NCBI GenBank assembly: GCA_030848705.1
Contig: CM061239.1
Coordinates: 85,542,363 to 85,606,362, forward strand
DNA from: Heracleum sosnowskyi
Lineage: Eukaryota; Streptophyta; Magnoliopsida; Apiales; Apiaceae
Length of the DNA stretch: 64,000 bases
Reading direction: 5' to 3'
Position numbers and translations under genes: made by a program. The notes beneath the pieces were generated by a model that was not told the DNA's origin, searched no databases, and worked only from the letters and a program-made list of their open reading frames with translations. This document shows positions 12,112 to 24,254 of this stretch, piece after piece (position 1 is the first letter of the stretch; each line of letters begins with the position of its first letter).

Positions 12112-12396
12112 GGTGGAATGTATACCCGTGAAATTTCAAATTTTATTAAATCTCTAAGTCTTGATATAATCGACGTATCTTGCAATATCTCGTATATTCC
12201 AGATGAAATAGTAAAAACGGAAATCTTCGAATTCTAGCAACTTTTATATTCTTTTATTTATCTAGTACAACAACGATACAACTTCGAAACTTGAGTTTTC
12301 CAACTCCTACACAGGGTGGTCTGAAAAGTTTCTTCATATCAGCAAAAGTACTATTCATCAAGTTCTTTCATACATACAAAAATATGGGTTATTACA
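12112..12396 (-). mobile_element. E2: truncated minus-strand gypsy LTR stub
   Basis: Read on the minus strand from 12396 it begins TGTAATAACCCATA, then shows the block TTTTCAGACCACCCTG seen near the start of the LTRs of E1 (about 35988-36004) and E6. It breaks off at the copia end, so the copia element inserted into it. The gypsy pol of E1 begins at 12397, so E2 itself inserted into E1. Confidence 0.75.
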
Positions 12397-12814
12397 CCCA
12401 TTAACTAGACTTACCCGTAAAACTGAGAAGTTTGAATGGACTTAGAAATGTGAGAATAGCTTCCATGAGTTGAAGAAAAGGTTAGTGACAGCTCTTGTGC
12501 TAGCACTACCGGATGGAAAAGGAGATTTTGTGATCTATAGCGACGCATCGCATAAGGGATTAGGTTGTGTGCTGATGCAGCATGCAAAGGTGATTGCGTA
12601 TGCATCCACGCAACTAAAGAAATACGAGCTTAGGTGCCCTACCCATGACTTAGAACTGGCAACAATAGTTTTCGCTTTGAATATTTGGAGGCACTACTTG
12701 TATGGAGAGAAGTACGAGATTTACACGTACCATAAGAGCCTTAAATATATTTTCACCCAGAAGGAGCTTAACATGAGACAGAGACGATGGCTAGAGTTAA
12801 TCAAGGATTATGAC
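12397..12814 (+). pseudogene. Ty3/gypsy reverse transcriptase end and RNase H (E1 pol, first part)
   Basis: Reads PLTRLTRKTEKFEWT, an in-frame stop, then NSFHELKKRLVTA (RT thumb) and RNase H with YSDASHKGLGCVLMQ and HDLELATIVFALNIWRHYLY. The first catalytic Asp (SDASHKG) and the Glu (DLELA) are present. The expected YTDHKSLKY reads YTYHKSLKY, so a conserved Asp is lost. The frame runs to LELIKDYD and is broken at 12814 by E5. It resumes exactly in frame at 34290 with CEILYHP. Confidence 0.92.
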
Positions 12815-13576
12815 TTTAGTAACCCTAATTTTCAGGGTTTATTATTATTATTATTTGAATGGTTTATTGCTTTTCTCAAAAAGGAGGAATTGTATTATGT
12901 GTATATTTAATTAAAATATTTGTGAAAGCTGATTGTTTTATCTGGGAAATTTAGGTGTGAATTTCCTAATTATTTGAGTAATAAAAATAGTAATATTTAT
13001 TTATTCAGATTAAATTGAAAATTTCTGCAGTATGTGATTAAATGTTTTAAAAAAAATAGTATGTGAATATGTGAATATGTGAATGTGGTATAATGCGTGA
13101 AATATTATTTTTAGTATTTATTAGTAAGTTTGAGCCCGACCTTATTTGATTTTATAAATAAGGTGGGAAATTTGTTTAATTCTAATTTTGAGCATTTAAA
13201 TATTGTTGAGTGATTACAGTATTTAAATTATTTTTATGAGTCAGAATTTATTTTAGTGGTACTGGATAATATTTTTAGAATTTCGTGTTAAAATGATTTT
13301 CAGTAGTTATTAGTAAATTTGAGCCCAGCATATTTGTTTTAAGAAAATTAGTTTAAAATTCATTTAATTATGAATTTTGTGCATTAAATATTTTTAGAAT
13401 GATTTTAGTATATAAATAATTTTATTAGTTCGATTTAATTATTCAGAGTTTATTTCGTTTAAAAAGAATTACTTTTCAGTATCGTATTAGTCCCGCTATT
13501 TTCGGGCAAAGGGCTGATTAAAGTTAGTACTTGCATCCTTATCAAAAACAGTGTTTTATCCTAATCTACTTGTAAT

Positions 13577-13632
13577 CTAACACACACACATATGCACACA
13601 CACCCACGTATTACACAGAAACACACACAGCA
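13577..13632. repeat. CA-rich simple repeat in E5
   Basis: Interrupted (CA)n tract. The overlapping minus-strand 95-codon frame (13864-13577) is mostly simple sequence and is not a gene. Confidence 0.85.
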
Positions 13633-14554
13633 AACAAAAAAAAAAAGAAAAGAACGGGATAAGAATAGATAGAAGAAAGAAGAGTAGCAAAAGCAAAACT
13701 TCGACCCCCCTGTCAACAATCCCACGCGCCACCCCACCTAAATCTTCTTCTTTTTCCGCGTTCTTCCGCGCAGGTACCACCTGTATCCGTTCGTTCAGCC
13801 GCCGCTGCCAGAAAACCGCCGTCGGTTTCTGCTCAGGCGAAGCTCTGGTCAACCGCGCCGCCACCGCACCAGATTCATGTGTAGTTTCCGGCCACAGAAG
13901 CCGCCACCACCATATTTGTTCACCTTTAAGCTCCGAGTTGGTGGGTAATTAGTATAATAACTGTTAATTTTTATATATGTGTAGTTTTTTTATTAATTAT
14001 TTTATTGATTAATTCGTTTCGTTCATGCTGTATCCAGTAATTTGTTTTAGGTGATGTGAAAATTATGTTTAATATGTGATTATTGTGTGATGATAAATTG
14101 TTGTTAGTAATTGATGATAGTTATAAACTTATTTTGTAGTAGTTAAGTTAAGTATGAAATTGTTTCATTTATTAAATTGATACGTGGCTGATTTAATTTC
14201 GTTTTCTTTTTTTTTATTAGTGTACTTATAAAACTCGTTTGTTAATTAGTTGGGTTAAGTATGAACTGATTTTAGTAATTATCAAATAGTTCGTTTTTAT
14301 GTATTAATTAATGAAATTACAATTTGTTTTGTAATAGTTAAGTATAAAACAGTTTTGTTGATAAGTGGTGTCGTGATTCGTGGTTGTTATTAAGTTATGA
14401 TATTATAAATTCATTTTGTAGTAATTAGCTGTAAATTCGCTTATTTCGATTTATGAGTCATAATAATTTGTTTTAGTTATAAGTTACAGCATTTTGGTAA
14501 ATTTTCAGAAACTGTTAGTTTTAAATACTTTGAGAGTGTATTCTGAAATTTCCA

Positions 14555-14556
14555 AA

Positions 14557-14597
<41 letters not shown>

Positions 14598-14598
14598 T
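14555..14598. repeat. (AT)n microsatellite in E5
   Basis: Nearly pure AT dinucleotides interrupted once by ACAT. Around it, 13900-16366 is AT-rich LTR sequence with no gene. Confidence 0.9.
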
Positions 14599-16100
14599 TA
14601 TGGATTGTATTTGAGTTTTGTTTTAAGGAATATATGCTGTTTACCAGTTCAAATTGGTTAGTAAGTGTGATATTTATAATTGCGTGTTGGTACTAGTTAG
14701 TTGAAGATTCGAGTTGTTATTATTATTTGAGATTAATTGATTTATTTGGTTGTGCAGGTTCTTGAAGTATATTAATAATGTGGCGCAAAGTTATAAAGTA
14801 TATGTGTAAATTTTAGTTGGTTTTGAATAGAATTTAGATTGTTAGTTGTATATTGTAGTTTGAAGTATTTAAAGTCAGCTGAGTTGTATATCAGCCGTTT
14901 TAGTATCTACAATATTCTGGTTTGATTCCCAGCTTGGGGAATTATGTTGATAGTTGATCTATTTATGTTGTTTAAATTTTGTGAATTATACAGGTTGTTT
15001 TGTTGTGCTGTACTATGTGATCCGTCCTATGTTTGGGGACGCAACATAGTACATGCAAAATTTCTGGCTAGTCCTGTTTACGAACGGTTCATGCCGAAAT
15101 TTCATAAAATCTAAGTATTTATTATTTGTTTTAAAACCCTTAGAGTTTAAAGAGTAGTTGAATTTGATTATTTTTAATAGATTTTAAATATTAATGTAAT
15201 TGATTTAATTGACCGATTAACTGAGTAGTTAAATGGTGAATTTTATTAATTAATTATTATTTAATCTTGATTATTTATAAATCAAATTTAACTAATGTTT
15301 TAAAAAAAAATTGTTTTATTGTTTACCTGGTATTGATTAATTCTAATTGATTTAGTGGTAATTAGTTTTAAAGTTTAATGATTATTTCGACTCAAAGATA
15401 TTTTTATATTCAAGCCTTTATATAAGAAAGACCAAATATTTTCCAAAAAAAAAAGGAGTTTTGATTTTAGTACGAGTCATATGGTTTGTGTACGTATTTG
15501 TGAAGTCGTGAATGTGTTTAGTTGATGTGCTGAGTATGTATATTGTAATGGTGAGTTAAGATTGATTAAGTTAAGTATGTAAATCTGTCAGTTTGTAAGT
15601 TGGTTTTGATTAATGATACTAGTTTAAAAACAGGTGGATTAGTATATAAATAGAGAAGTGATTTCGAATTTCGGCAGAACTACTAAATGAACAGTATTTG
15701 GTAAACGTATATGTATATGAGATGCTAGTATAAAGGTATATGTAAATGAAATGTGTTTATGTGTTAATTGTGCATCTAGTAAATGGTATAAGTATAGAAG
15801 TTGTCAGTCCAAGCATGTACTATGTGTTATTTGAAATATATGAACTTATGTGAATTAAATGATGGACGTGCTACGTGCTAAGTGTGAAGGTGAATGTGAT
15901 TATTTATTTATAAATAGAGTAACTGCAAGTCTACGCATGATTATTTTCTTATATGTTTTCTGCAAGTAGAGGCAGACTAATTGGTATTAAATAAGTTATG
16001 GATTTAAATGTGAATTGTTATGGTTGATTGATATTGAAAGTTAGACGTTTTAAAGCAGGGCAATGTCCACTATACGAATAGGTCATGCCCGATTTTCTGT

Positions 16101-16128
<28 letters not shown>
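16101..16128. repeat. (AT)n microsatellite in E5
   Basis: Pure AT run following TTTTCTGTA, within the solo LTR. Confidence 0.9.
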
Positions 16129-16131
<3 letters not shown>

Positions 16132-16366
16132 GTGCTTAAGTTATATGAGCTTAAGTTTATAAATAGTTAAGTTATGTAAAAGTGATAGTGCGAAGGCTAA
16201 GTATATTTTGTATTTAATTAGTGAATAGTTGGGCGGGCACGATCTCGATAGCGCAGACTCGTAGCAACCGCATTTGTGATGGATTCAAGAATTGTTAGAA
16301 TAGAAGATTGTGGTGACATGAGATAGAAAAGATGAGAATAATAGTACTTCAATTTTATGTGGCAGC

Positions 16367-19300
16367 TGTAACAGCCCCAAATCCGGGGTCAGGGATCTAG
16401 GGTTGTCACAATCCATGTATTCCTTGCCTTACCTGTATTACTCACACCATTCATAATTGACCTGCTCATGACCCCACAACATATGTCTCACACACACAGA
16501 CACACACCCACACACAGGTTAGAGTCTCAGAAACGACACAATACAACAACTGCGGAATAAATAACTTTTATTACAATACCCAAATGTCTTTTGAATCTGT
16601 TACTGATACAATTTCTAAGTATTGTTACATTACCAACTTAGCCTTCTGATGCTCACAATCCTCTAATACTATTCATGTCTATACATAAGTTGAATACCAA
16701 AAGCCGTAGCCTGATTCGATTGGTTCGTACTACTCTCGGGATCGCTGCTAGAAACTGCTTAATGGAAACGCCTTGCGAGGTACGTGCCGTCCCATTGGCA
16801 TCCTGCTTCGCTGCTATATAATATATATAAAATAATAGCAAGAGTGAGCGATAGCTCAGCAAGGTAATGAAAGTATGGCATAATTCTGCCCTTTTATTCA
16901 ACCCAGAAATAAAGCGGGTATGCGACAATAATTTGTCAAAATATCTTGATACTGAAATCATTTCCTTATCGGAATGTATTCCAAAAATACCATTGTTGTA
17001 TTTCAAATATCATCTCCATAATATTCTGCAAACTTTCGACATTCATACTATGAACAAAGTTCTAGTATAGTATAAAAGATGAAATAACAAGGTACCTCAG
17101 TATATCCTTTCCGTAAAATATCTGCTATATAAATATAAGTAGACTATCAACATATAACTTAAAAGATGAAGTTATAAGGAAAATCCAATATAAGGTTTCC
17201 TTAGGAAACGTTTACTTCATATATAATCTGGAAATAAAACAATGTAAATTGATTTTCAATTCATTTTCTAAACTCATCTGATCACGTATATCCTGTAGAT
17301 AAAATCATATACTTTTCGTAAATTCATGCTCTTTCTTATAAACTCATATACTGGAACATACTGGATTACTCTTGAGTAACCTTTCTGAAAACTTTCATGA
17401 AAACTGAATAACTGGAATAAACTATCTTTCTTTGAAAACTTTCATGAAACTGAATAACTGGAACAAACTTTCTTTTTCTGAAATCTTGCATGAAACATGC
17501 TCTTTCATGGATGCTGAACTGTAACTGGAGATTCTGGGCGCCAAGGATACCCCTACGATGATCAGTCGCAAGTTGTATCCCCCTGATCTTTTTCTACGTA
17601 GAAGGGAAGAATAGGCAGTATCTGACTGACCTACCTCCCCGCCAATCGGTTGTAGGCAGGAAGTACAGACCCGTTTCACCAGTCCGTCGGCCTGGTACTC
17701 TCCTATGAGGAAGAACAGACCCGTTTCACCAGTCCGTCAGCCTGTTGCTCACCTTTTCCTACGGTCGGGCAATTTCTGATAAACTAAGGGAAGAACAGAC
17801 CCGTTCACCAGTCCGTCGGCCATATTGTAATTCCCTTAGGGGACCGGCGCTACTCAGTCCCTCACACATTCTCCAAGTTCGAGTAAATCCATAACACTGA
17901 AACATGAAGTTCCTTTCCCTTTTTCCCAAGAATACAACTCCACAAAGTAGTCATATCTGGTTGGAAAGGAAAATTCACCCATATTTCCCAAGCTGACGCT
18001 TGTTAATGGATGCAACTAATTCCACTGATCTTACCCCTCGAATCTTGAGGAAGTAATCAAAATCATTTTGATGGTAGTAAACCAGACTGATAAATTCATT
18101 GATTTAAAAGATTTAGGACCGGGCAGTCCACTTGAAACAACCATAAAATCTTGAGAAAGGTTCCATGTATCTTTGAAGTTTGAGCGAACATTTAAGTCTT
18201 TCTGAATATAGACTTAAACGGGAAATAGTTTTGGGAACCTTCTCTAATTATATTTATAATTGTCTGAATAAAACTTTATTAGCTATCTAGGGTTTAAAAA
18301 TAGTTTTCACAAAATACTTCCTTAAGAAGTAGGGCTTTAAATAATTAAATCAAACTATATTTAATAAAGAATATTTATTTAGAAATAATTCTCAAGTACT
18401 TTCTTATCAAAAAGGGTAGATAACAACTATTCATCATATATTTAAAATATACCCTTAATAGATTAAACTCCAAATGATCTTTAATTTGTAAACCACTTAT
18501 CGAGATTAATTGTAATAACACAATAAAATAACCCTAGATAGCAACTGATACCATTCTTAGTATGTAAAATAAATATAGAGAATATATAATATATCTCTAG
18601 ATAACAACTGATACCATTCCCGGTCCATAGTATAAGTGCAGAGTATATTCCCCCTACTGAGGGTTTTGCTTAGCACATCAGCTCCAAAATATTACTATAT
18701 CCATAGCTTATAAGTTCAACTTTTGTCAATACCTTTGACTTAGCATCATAGAAATCATTTCGAAATCATACACATATAGCATATATCTCAAAATCTTTAG
18801 TTATCACCACAACAGTTTTTAAAAAGGTATAGGTTTGAAAACTTGCATGCATCTATCATATGCATATATTACGTCTCAACATTTTTAATACCATTACATC
18901 TATATACGATGTAAGGTTTGAAAACATGCATAATATCATATCGTATGCCTCATTAGTATACTTAATGGAAAACATAGCATGAAATAAGAAAACTTGCATC
19001 TAGTATATGCATACTTCAAAATATGGTTTTAGAAACTTGCCTGATGCTCGAGAGTGATAGAGGTTCGCGACGATGCCGGACAATCTAGACAAAGTCAAAC
19101 GAAAACACACGGTTAATCCCCTCGATAAACCACTTATAACTTAATGCTTAAACACGTAAGCGAAACACAACCAAGGCATTACTTGCTCGCTCTAGTGTCA
19201 CACTAAGTCCATGTTATTCGTCAAATACTTATATCACAAGTTTGGTTTGAAATCCATTCTCAAATCCAAGTCATACTTAACCATTTGGAACCTTGGTTTC

Positions 19301-21107
19301 TAAGTCATGCTCTTAGTGGTCTTCACTTGCGCAACCTCGGCTAGCACATTTTTATAAAATCGGAAAATAATCTTTTGGACTCGAAACCTTCGTACAAACC
19401 TTCGTAACTGCCCTTGACACTTCAATACAAAATTTCATATTTTAAAACAACTCTTAAGGGTCTCAAACATAGCCACAAAGTTGGTACATTTCTGCAATCT
19501 CATTCCTTGAACCACTTTCACTACAATGGTCATATCTCATAAACCGTAAATCGTAATGACATGATTCTTGCGCTCACATAAACTAGAAACAAAGCTCTAC
19601 ACACTCATGTTCATAACTGAACCAAAAGAGGCAGTTAGGTTTTCTGATTCTAGGCAGTTTATAGAGTTACCGAAAATCGGGCATTACGACGGCTTAAAAT
19701 CGAATAATCCTATTTTGTCACAACATAACCAAGCCACACCGGGCATACCATACATCTACAACCTCAACAAACAACCATCATACACCTCTAAGATCAGTGG
19801 GGAGGCTCAAATCCAACACCCATCATTTTACACATTCAACAAATCCAAATAATCACTAAATCACTTAATCATGATCTTAACTTTACATGAACATCAAAAC
19901 CACTTTAAAACTCATATAAAACTCAAAGGGGCAGAGGTTTATACCTTCCTCCAAGCTTGCTTGCTGCTATATTCCTTATGTAACCTTAGATCCTTGCTTA
20001 ATACAACCTTTGGAAGCCACAAACTCAATATCAAAAGCAACAAAGCAAAATACAAGTTACTATTCATCATCTTCTCCAACTGTTACTCACTGAAATCGAA
20101 GGGTAAATCACAGAGGTGAGGCGAGCGCTTACCATGGTTGCGTAGAGCTTCTCGAGAGCTTCGATTTGAGTGGTGGAACGCCAAAAACGGACAACGAAAT
20201 CTCAAGTTATAAGCATTTCTTTCTCCTCCATTTTCTTTCTTCTTCTCTCCCGAATTTTTCTTCAAGGTGGAGAATTCTTCTTTTTCTTTTCTTGTTTTAA
20301 TTACTTGATATTTATCCAATGTGGTGAGTCATCACCCTTGGTCTCTTCTTGTCTTGACACTTGGCAAGCATGCATTGGCTTGGGATAAAGTAGCTTTTCT
20401 GGTTCGTTTAATTTCGTAGAATGCTCGCAAGGTTTCTCGAGGGTTCTATCGAGGTATTTTACCGAAATCGTTCTCGATACTTCTAATTCATTTATCAAAT
20501 CCATATCCATGGAATTAATAATTTAAATCCTTAAATATCCTCAAATAATAATTATTTAGTCCGTTTTTGGTGAAACTTCGGAGAAAACGAAAAATGCTAT
20601 TTTTCCGATTCTGACAGCTTTTGCATTCCTTTATTTCCATCGTAGATCACTAATGCGACTGTGAAAGTTTATTATATTGTCCCGCATATAGTGTGGTCTG
20701 AAAACTTTTAAATGAAGAGTTACTATTCATCAGTGGTTTTTCTATAATCCTTTGGATCAAAATCCGTTCCAATATTCCTGATCTATTTTCTCTTTGCTCT
20801 TTGCACTTAGAAAACGTTCTAGTGTTTTCTCGGGCATACGCTATCTTGTTTACGGAGTTATCGGATGTATTCCAGATATTGATTTGGATGACATAAAAAT
20901 ACTTTCCTTCCCTGGAGTATTGTATTCTTATCTTCCAGATTGATTGTTCTTATTTATATGTTCCGTCCATTCTTATTATTCTCAAAATGTTTGAAAACTG
21001 AAATCCATATTCATTTCATACTTGATTCTCAAAGTCATTGCCACTATCCATATTTACATCAACATATAATAAAAGTTTTAATTCTACCCAAAATCTGGGG
21101 TCTTACA
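16367..21107 (-). repeat. 3' LTR of LARD-B
   Basis: Plus-strand ends are TGTAACAGCCCC and GGGGTCTTACA, length 4741 bp. The same sequence recurs at 25807-33129 apart from the CACTA insert and small changes. ORFs of 60-117 codons in it occur in identical form in the other LTR. They are LTR duplication, not genes. Confidence 0.95.
17640..17830. repeat. GC-rich minisatellite in the LARD-B LTR
   Basis: Three copies of a block containing CAGACCCGTTTCACCAGTCC followed by GTCGGCC, spaced about 55-100 bases, in an otherwise AT-rich LTR. The other LTR has the same array at about 29660-29845, with a 45-bp deletion just before it. Confidence 0.85.
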
Positions 21108-21120
21108 GTCTCCCCTCCTT
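21108..21120 (-). other. Polypurine tract of LARD-B
   Basis: Minus strand AAGGAGGGGAGAC, directly next to the LTR start TGTAAGACCCC at 21107. Confidence 0.92.
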
Positions 21121-21124
21121 AAAA

Positions 21125-21540
21125 GGATTCCGTCCCGGAATCACTCTGAAAACAAATGGGGATATCTTTCTAGCATCTCGCTCTCTAGCTCCCAAGTTGA
21201 TTCTTCCACATTATGATTCCTCCATACCCCTCTGGCTAGTTTGATGACCTTGTTTCGGAGTACTTGTTCCTTTCGATCTATAATTTCCATTGGTTGCTCC
21301 ACATAGGTCAAGTCTGGTTGTATGTCTACGTGCTCGTACTCTACATATGCCGGGCATCTATAGTATACTGACGTAGCATTGACACATGAACCTCGTTATG
21401 ACCATTCTACAAGTTTGGAGGGGTAAGGCTGGCTCGTAGGCCACCTTCCTGGCGCGTCTTAAATCTCAGATGGCCCAAAGAATATCGGGCTCACTTCCCT
21501 TTCTTTTCAAATCTCATTAATTCCTTCCTTGGAGATACCT
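21125..21540 (-). pseudogene. Integrase C-terminus and chromodomain-like tail (LARD-B)
   Basis: The minus strand shows YEHVDIQPDLTYVEQPMEII, then EQVLRNKVIKLARGVWRNHN and ELESEMLERYPHLFSE, with frame breaks. It is closely similar to the E1 chromodomain region at 35632-35886 and ends just before the polypurine tract, the normal place for the pol end in Tekay/Del elements. Not functional: stops and frameshifts lie upstream. Confidence 0.78.
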
Positions 21541-22672
21541 TTAGCATCACGAATCTCTAACCTCATATTCTCTATCTTGTTTGCACATAAATACACCAGC
21601 ATAAACTTGTTTGCCATTCATCAACTTGCCATTTAGCTTATCAGTAGCAGTACTATCTCTATACTCGCGGGCTTAGTCCGCATACTTTCTCTGTCTGTCT
21701 TGGTTGTCACTAGCCGCTTGTTGGTGAAATCTTTTGTCTTCCTAGTTTGTTGGACTAATTTGGGTTTTGTGTAAAATCTCATCCTTTAATTCCCGATCAT
21801 TCGGAATCCATCTCTGTCTCATTTTAAAGTAAGGGTATCAGCCACCACATTGGCCTTCCCCGGATGGTAGTGTATCTCACAGTCATAATCCTAGGTCAAT
21901 TCTAGCCATTTCTCCATCTCATGCTATCTACTATCATGGGTAACTCAAAGCCAATTCATTACATTCCATAAAATTTGTGGGTGCATTAGTCAACCCAAAA
22001 TAACTTCGCTGAAAACTCGAAGTGTCTATTCCTAGTATGAATCGCAGTCTTGGGCATATCCTCTGATTTAACTTCCAACTGGTGATACCCAGTTTTTAAA
22101 TAAATTGGAAATACACAGCGTTCTTCCGCTGATCAAACAATCATTTACAAGGGTACCTATTCTCCATGTCGAACTCATACAACTCTCGAGGTTCGATATA
22201 TAATCTTGTGCTAAAATCTTTCTCTCTTACAACAACACCGGGCTCTCCACGGTGGTACACTGGGTCTTATCATATCCTTATACAACAACTCTTGTAACTG
22301 AGTCACTAACTCTTTCATTCCCACTATACTCTGAATACTCGGTATTCATTCTCATGTCATCCCAATCGATATTTGGTAGCGCATTAAGATCTTGTACAAT
22401 CTCCCAAAACCATTGTAGTTTCCTCTATACTTGGTACCTCTTTTCTTGGCGTCAACCATAAGAGCTAATTAAGCCTCGTATCTCTGGCGTAATAGTTTCT
22501 TAGTCTGAACTATATTCAAGAATCTCTGAATCTGTCTCCGTTCTTTATTTATTACTCTCTCTCCCTTACAATCAGTCTGGGCCCCATTGGGTGTCAACCA
22601 ACCCATTCTTATTATAATATCCACTTTTCCCAACTTGAAAGGGATCAGGTCTATCAAAAGTGTCGACCTCAT
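21541..22672 (-). pseudogene. Internally deleted pol (protease, RT start, RNase H end) of LARD-B
   Basis: In element order from 22672: protease end (LIPFKLGKVDIII, then GWLTPNGAQTDCKGE) and linker (ERRQIQRF, then KKLLRQ). RT N-terminus follows (QLQELLYKDMIRPSVPPW near 22318-22255), then RT palm scraps (NRYP, LFDQ, GITSWKL near 22170-22060). The sequence then jumps near 21960 to the RNase H/integrase junction (VRYTTIREGQCGG). The RT catalytic YxDD block, most of RNase H and the integrase core are absent. Confidence 0.75.
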
Positions 22673-22825
22673 ATTTCTAGTTCACAACCTGGATGTACCA
22701 GTCTTATGGGAAAATTCCTCGATTGGCTATTTCTACTTGTAATTATTCCCTCAGCGTCTCGGCCTTAAGGTTTAATCGTCATGCAACATCTTGATATACA
22801 ACAATGCATTAGCTCTGTCTAAACA

Positions 22826-23071
22826 GTGTAGAAGGGCACCTGCTATTTAAAGGTCCTGACAGTGGGCTGCTTGTTGGAGGTAGCCCTGGTTGAAACCTAC
22901 TGGCTTTCTTTTATTCTGTGTTCACAAACTCCGGAACAAACCTCAATAATTCGGAAAACTTGGCCTCATACTCAGTTACAGTCATGGTTTCTGGTTTTAA
23001 CTCTTTAACTTTCATTTTCATCCGGGTCTCCATATATTTCCGAAAATTATTCCTCTAGAACCACACACGCT
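22826..23071 (-). pseudogene. gag remnant of LARD-B
   Basis: The minus strand encodes KVKELKPETMTVTEYEAKF, FSELLRFVPEFVNTE, a stop, then KKASRFQPGLPP: the conserved centre of Tekay-type gag. The order gag, then protease and RT toward lower coordinates agrees with a minus-strand element. It matches LARD-A 2345-2590 closely. Confidence 0.75.
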
Positions 23072-23933
23072 GCACCTCTCCCAAGTCACAATACCAGCTC
23101 CCTCTGACTCCATCGTCAGTACTTATCTTGCTGACCCAGAGGTAGTGTCCATTCGTAAACAACTCCTCCAAAATCTCAATCTCACTATAGGGCATCTATC
23201 TAACACCGTTGTCAGTGGAGTTCACGGCACGTCACTATTTCTTTCACATATATCGATTGACACGCTTTCCATTATCATATTATCCTTGGGAGAATAAACC
23301 AATTTCATCGATATGTCACTAACATTCTATTCGTCTTAGGGATTCGCTCCTGTCATAGGCGATTTCGTTGCGAATCTAATTCCTTATCAGCGAATTTTGA
23401 CTTATTTGGCCTGGTTGGCCTCCCCTTAGAATTCAATGAGGATAAAAAAATCATGGGGCCTTGAAAGATAGCTCCCATATCAAAGAAAATGTCACTCACC
23501 GGTGATCATAAGGTTATGAGTTTTAAGGTAACCTTATTGGAGGTAAGAGAATTTACCGAGAGATCAACATGATCATAAGAACTCAACGTTGTGTGCCTCA
23601 ATTGAGACATTACTAAAGGTAATTAGCCTTCTTGTATTTCACAACTTACAAGTGATGGCGTCCCATCCGACTTCTATCACACAGACAGATAGTCCTTGTA
23701 GCCCCTATAAGTATAGGGTTGTTCGTCTCAGTGGAAGTTGAAAAGTATGAAAGAAATTCGAGATCAATTTAATGATTATCGCCTTTCGACAATATTTCTC
23801 AAAGGAACACCTTGGATTAAAATTGAACAGATTCCAAAGGTGCGGTTTTCCAAAGAAAATACAAAGAAAAGAATAACCACAAGATACTGGTACTTAACAA
23901 ACAAGTGGTGATGTATCACCATAGGGTCATTCA
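23072..23933. other. LARD-B interior, no recognisable gene
   Basis: Nearly identical to LARD-A 2591-3439; no long frame and no domain seen. Confidence 0.6.
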
Positions 23934-24254
23934 TTATTTGAAGAAAAGTGAAAGCTTAAATAACATCATTTGGCAGGGCTTCGAAAACCTGAAAGTAGGC
24001 ATTGTGACAGCCTCTGGCACAAGTGAAACTGAATATGGTTTAGCACAAGTGTTATAAAATAACTTCGAAAAGGGAATATACCCTTTATCAGAATTCTTTC
24101 CTGGAGAGAGGTCAAGATAGATCATAGATTGGGGAGGTACCCCACATAATTTGCAAATGGGGAGGGTATTACCAAGGTCTCTACGGATGCCTTTTATGTC
24201 GGCTCCTCTAATGGATAATTGTTCCATTCTAAAGCTTTTCTTCTTCAGGCACAC
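23934..24254 (-). CDS. Conserved 106-codon ORF in the LARD interior, function unknown
   Basis: This is the LARD-B counterpart of the frame at 3760-3440: same length, no indel, about 16 amino-acid changes by hand count. The middle and C-terminal blocks are fully shared (GVPPQSMIYLDLSPGKNSDK; SKPCQMMLFKLSLFFK). I do not recognise it. It sits between the PBS and the gag remnant, in the region where some gypsy lineages carry an additional ORF. It could equally be a frame that has simply stayed open since two recent copies diverged. Confidence 0.3.
   Translation of the reverse strand: MCLKKKSFRMEQLSIRGADIKGIRRDLGNTLPICKLCGVPPQSMIYLDLSPGKNSDKGYIPFSKLFYNTCAKPYSVSLVPEAVTMPTFRFSKPCQMMLFKLSLFFK

Noticed and set aside
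13577..13864. 95-codon minus-strand ORF with a leucine- and phenylalanine-rich stretch
   Set aside because: Built from CA/GT and A-rich simple sequence inside the E5 solo LTR; no conserved partner.
16653..17006. 117-codon minus-strand ORF, identical at 28720-29073
   Set aside because: The two copies lie in the two LTRs of LARD-B, so identity reflects recent LTR duplication. No domain, and the related LARD-A frame (5598-5875) is shifted and broken.
19568..20510. Cluster of 60-94-codon ORFs, repeated at 31590-32532
   Set aside because: All lie in LARD-B LTRs on both strands and overlap each other; conservation is due to LTR identity.
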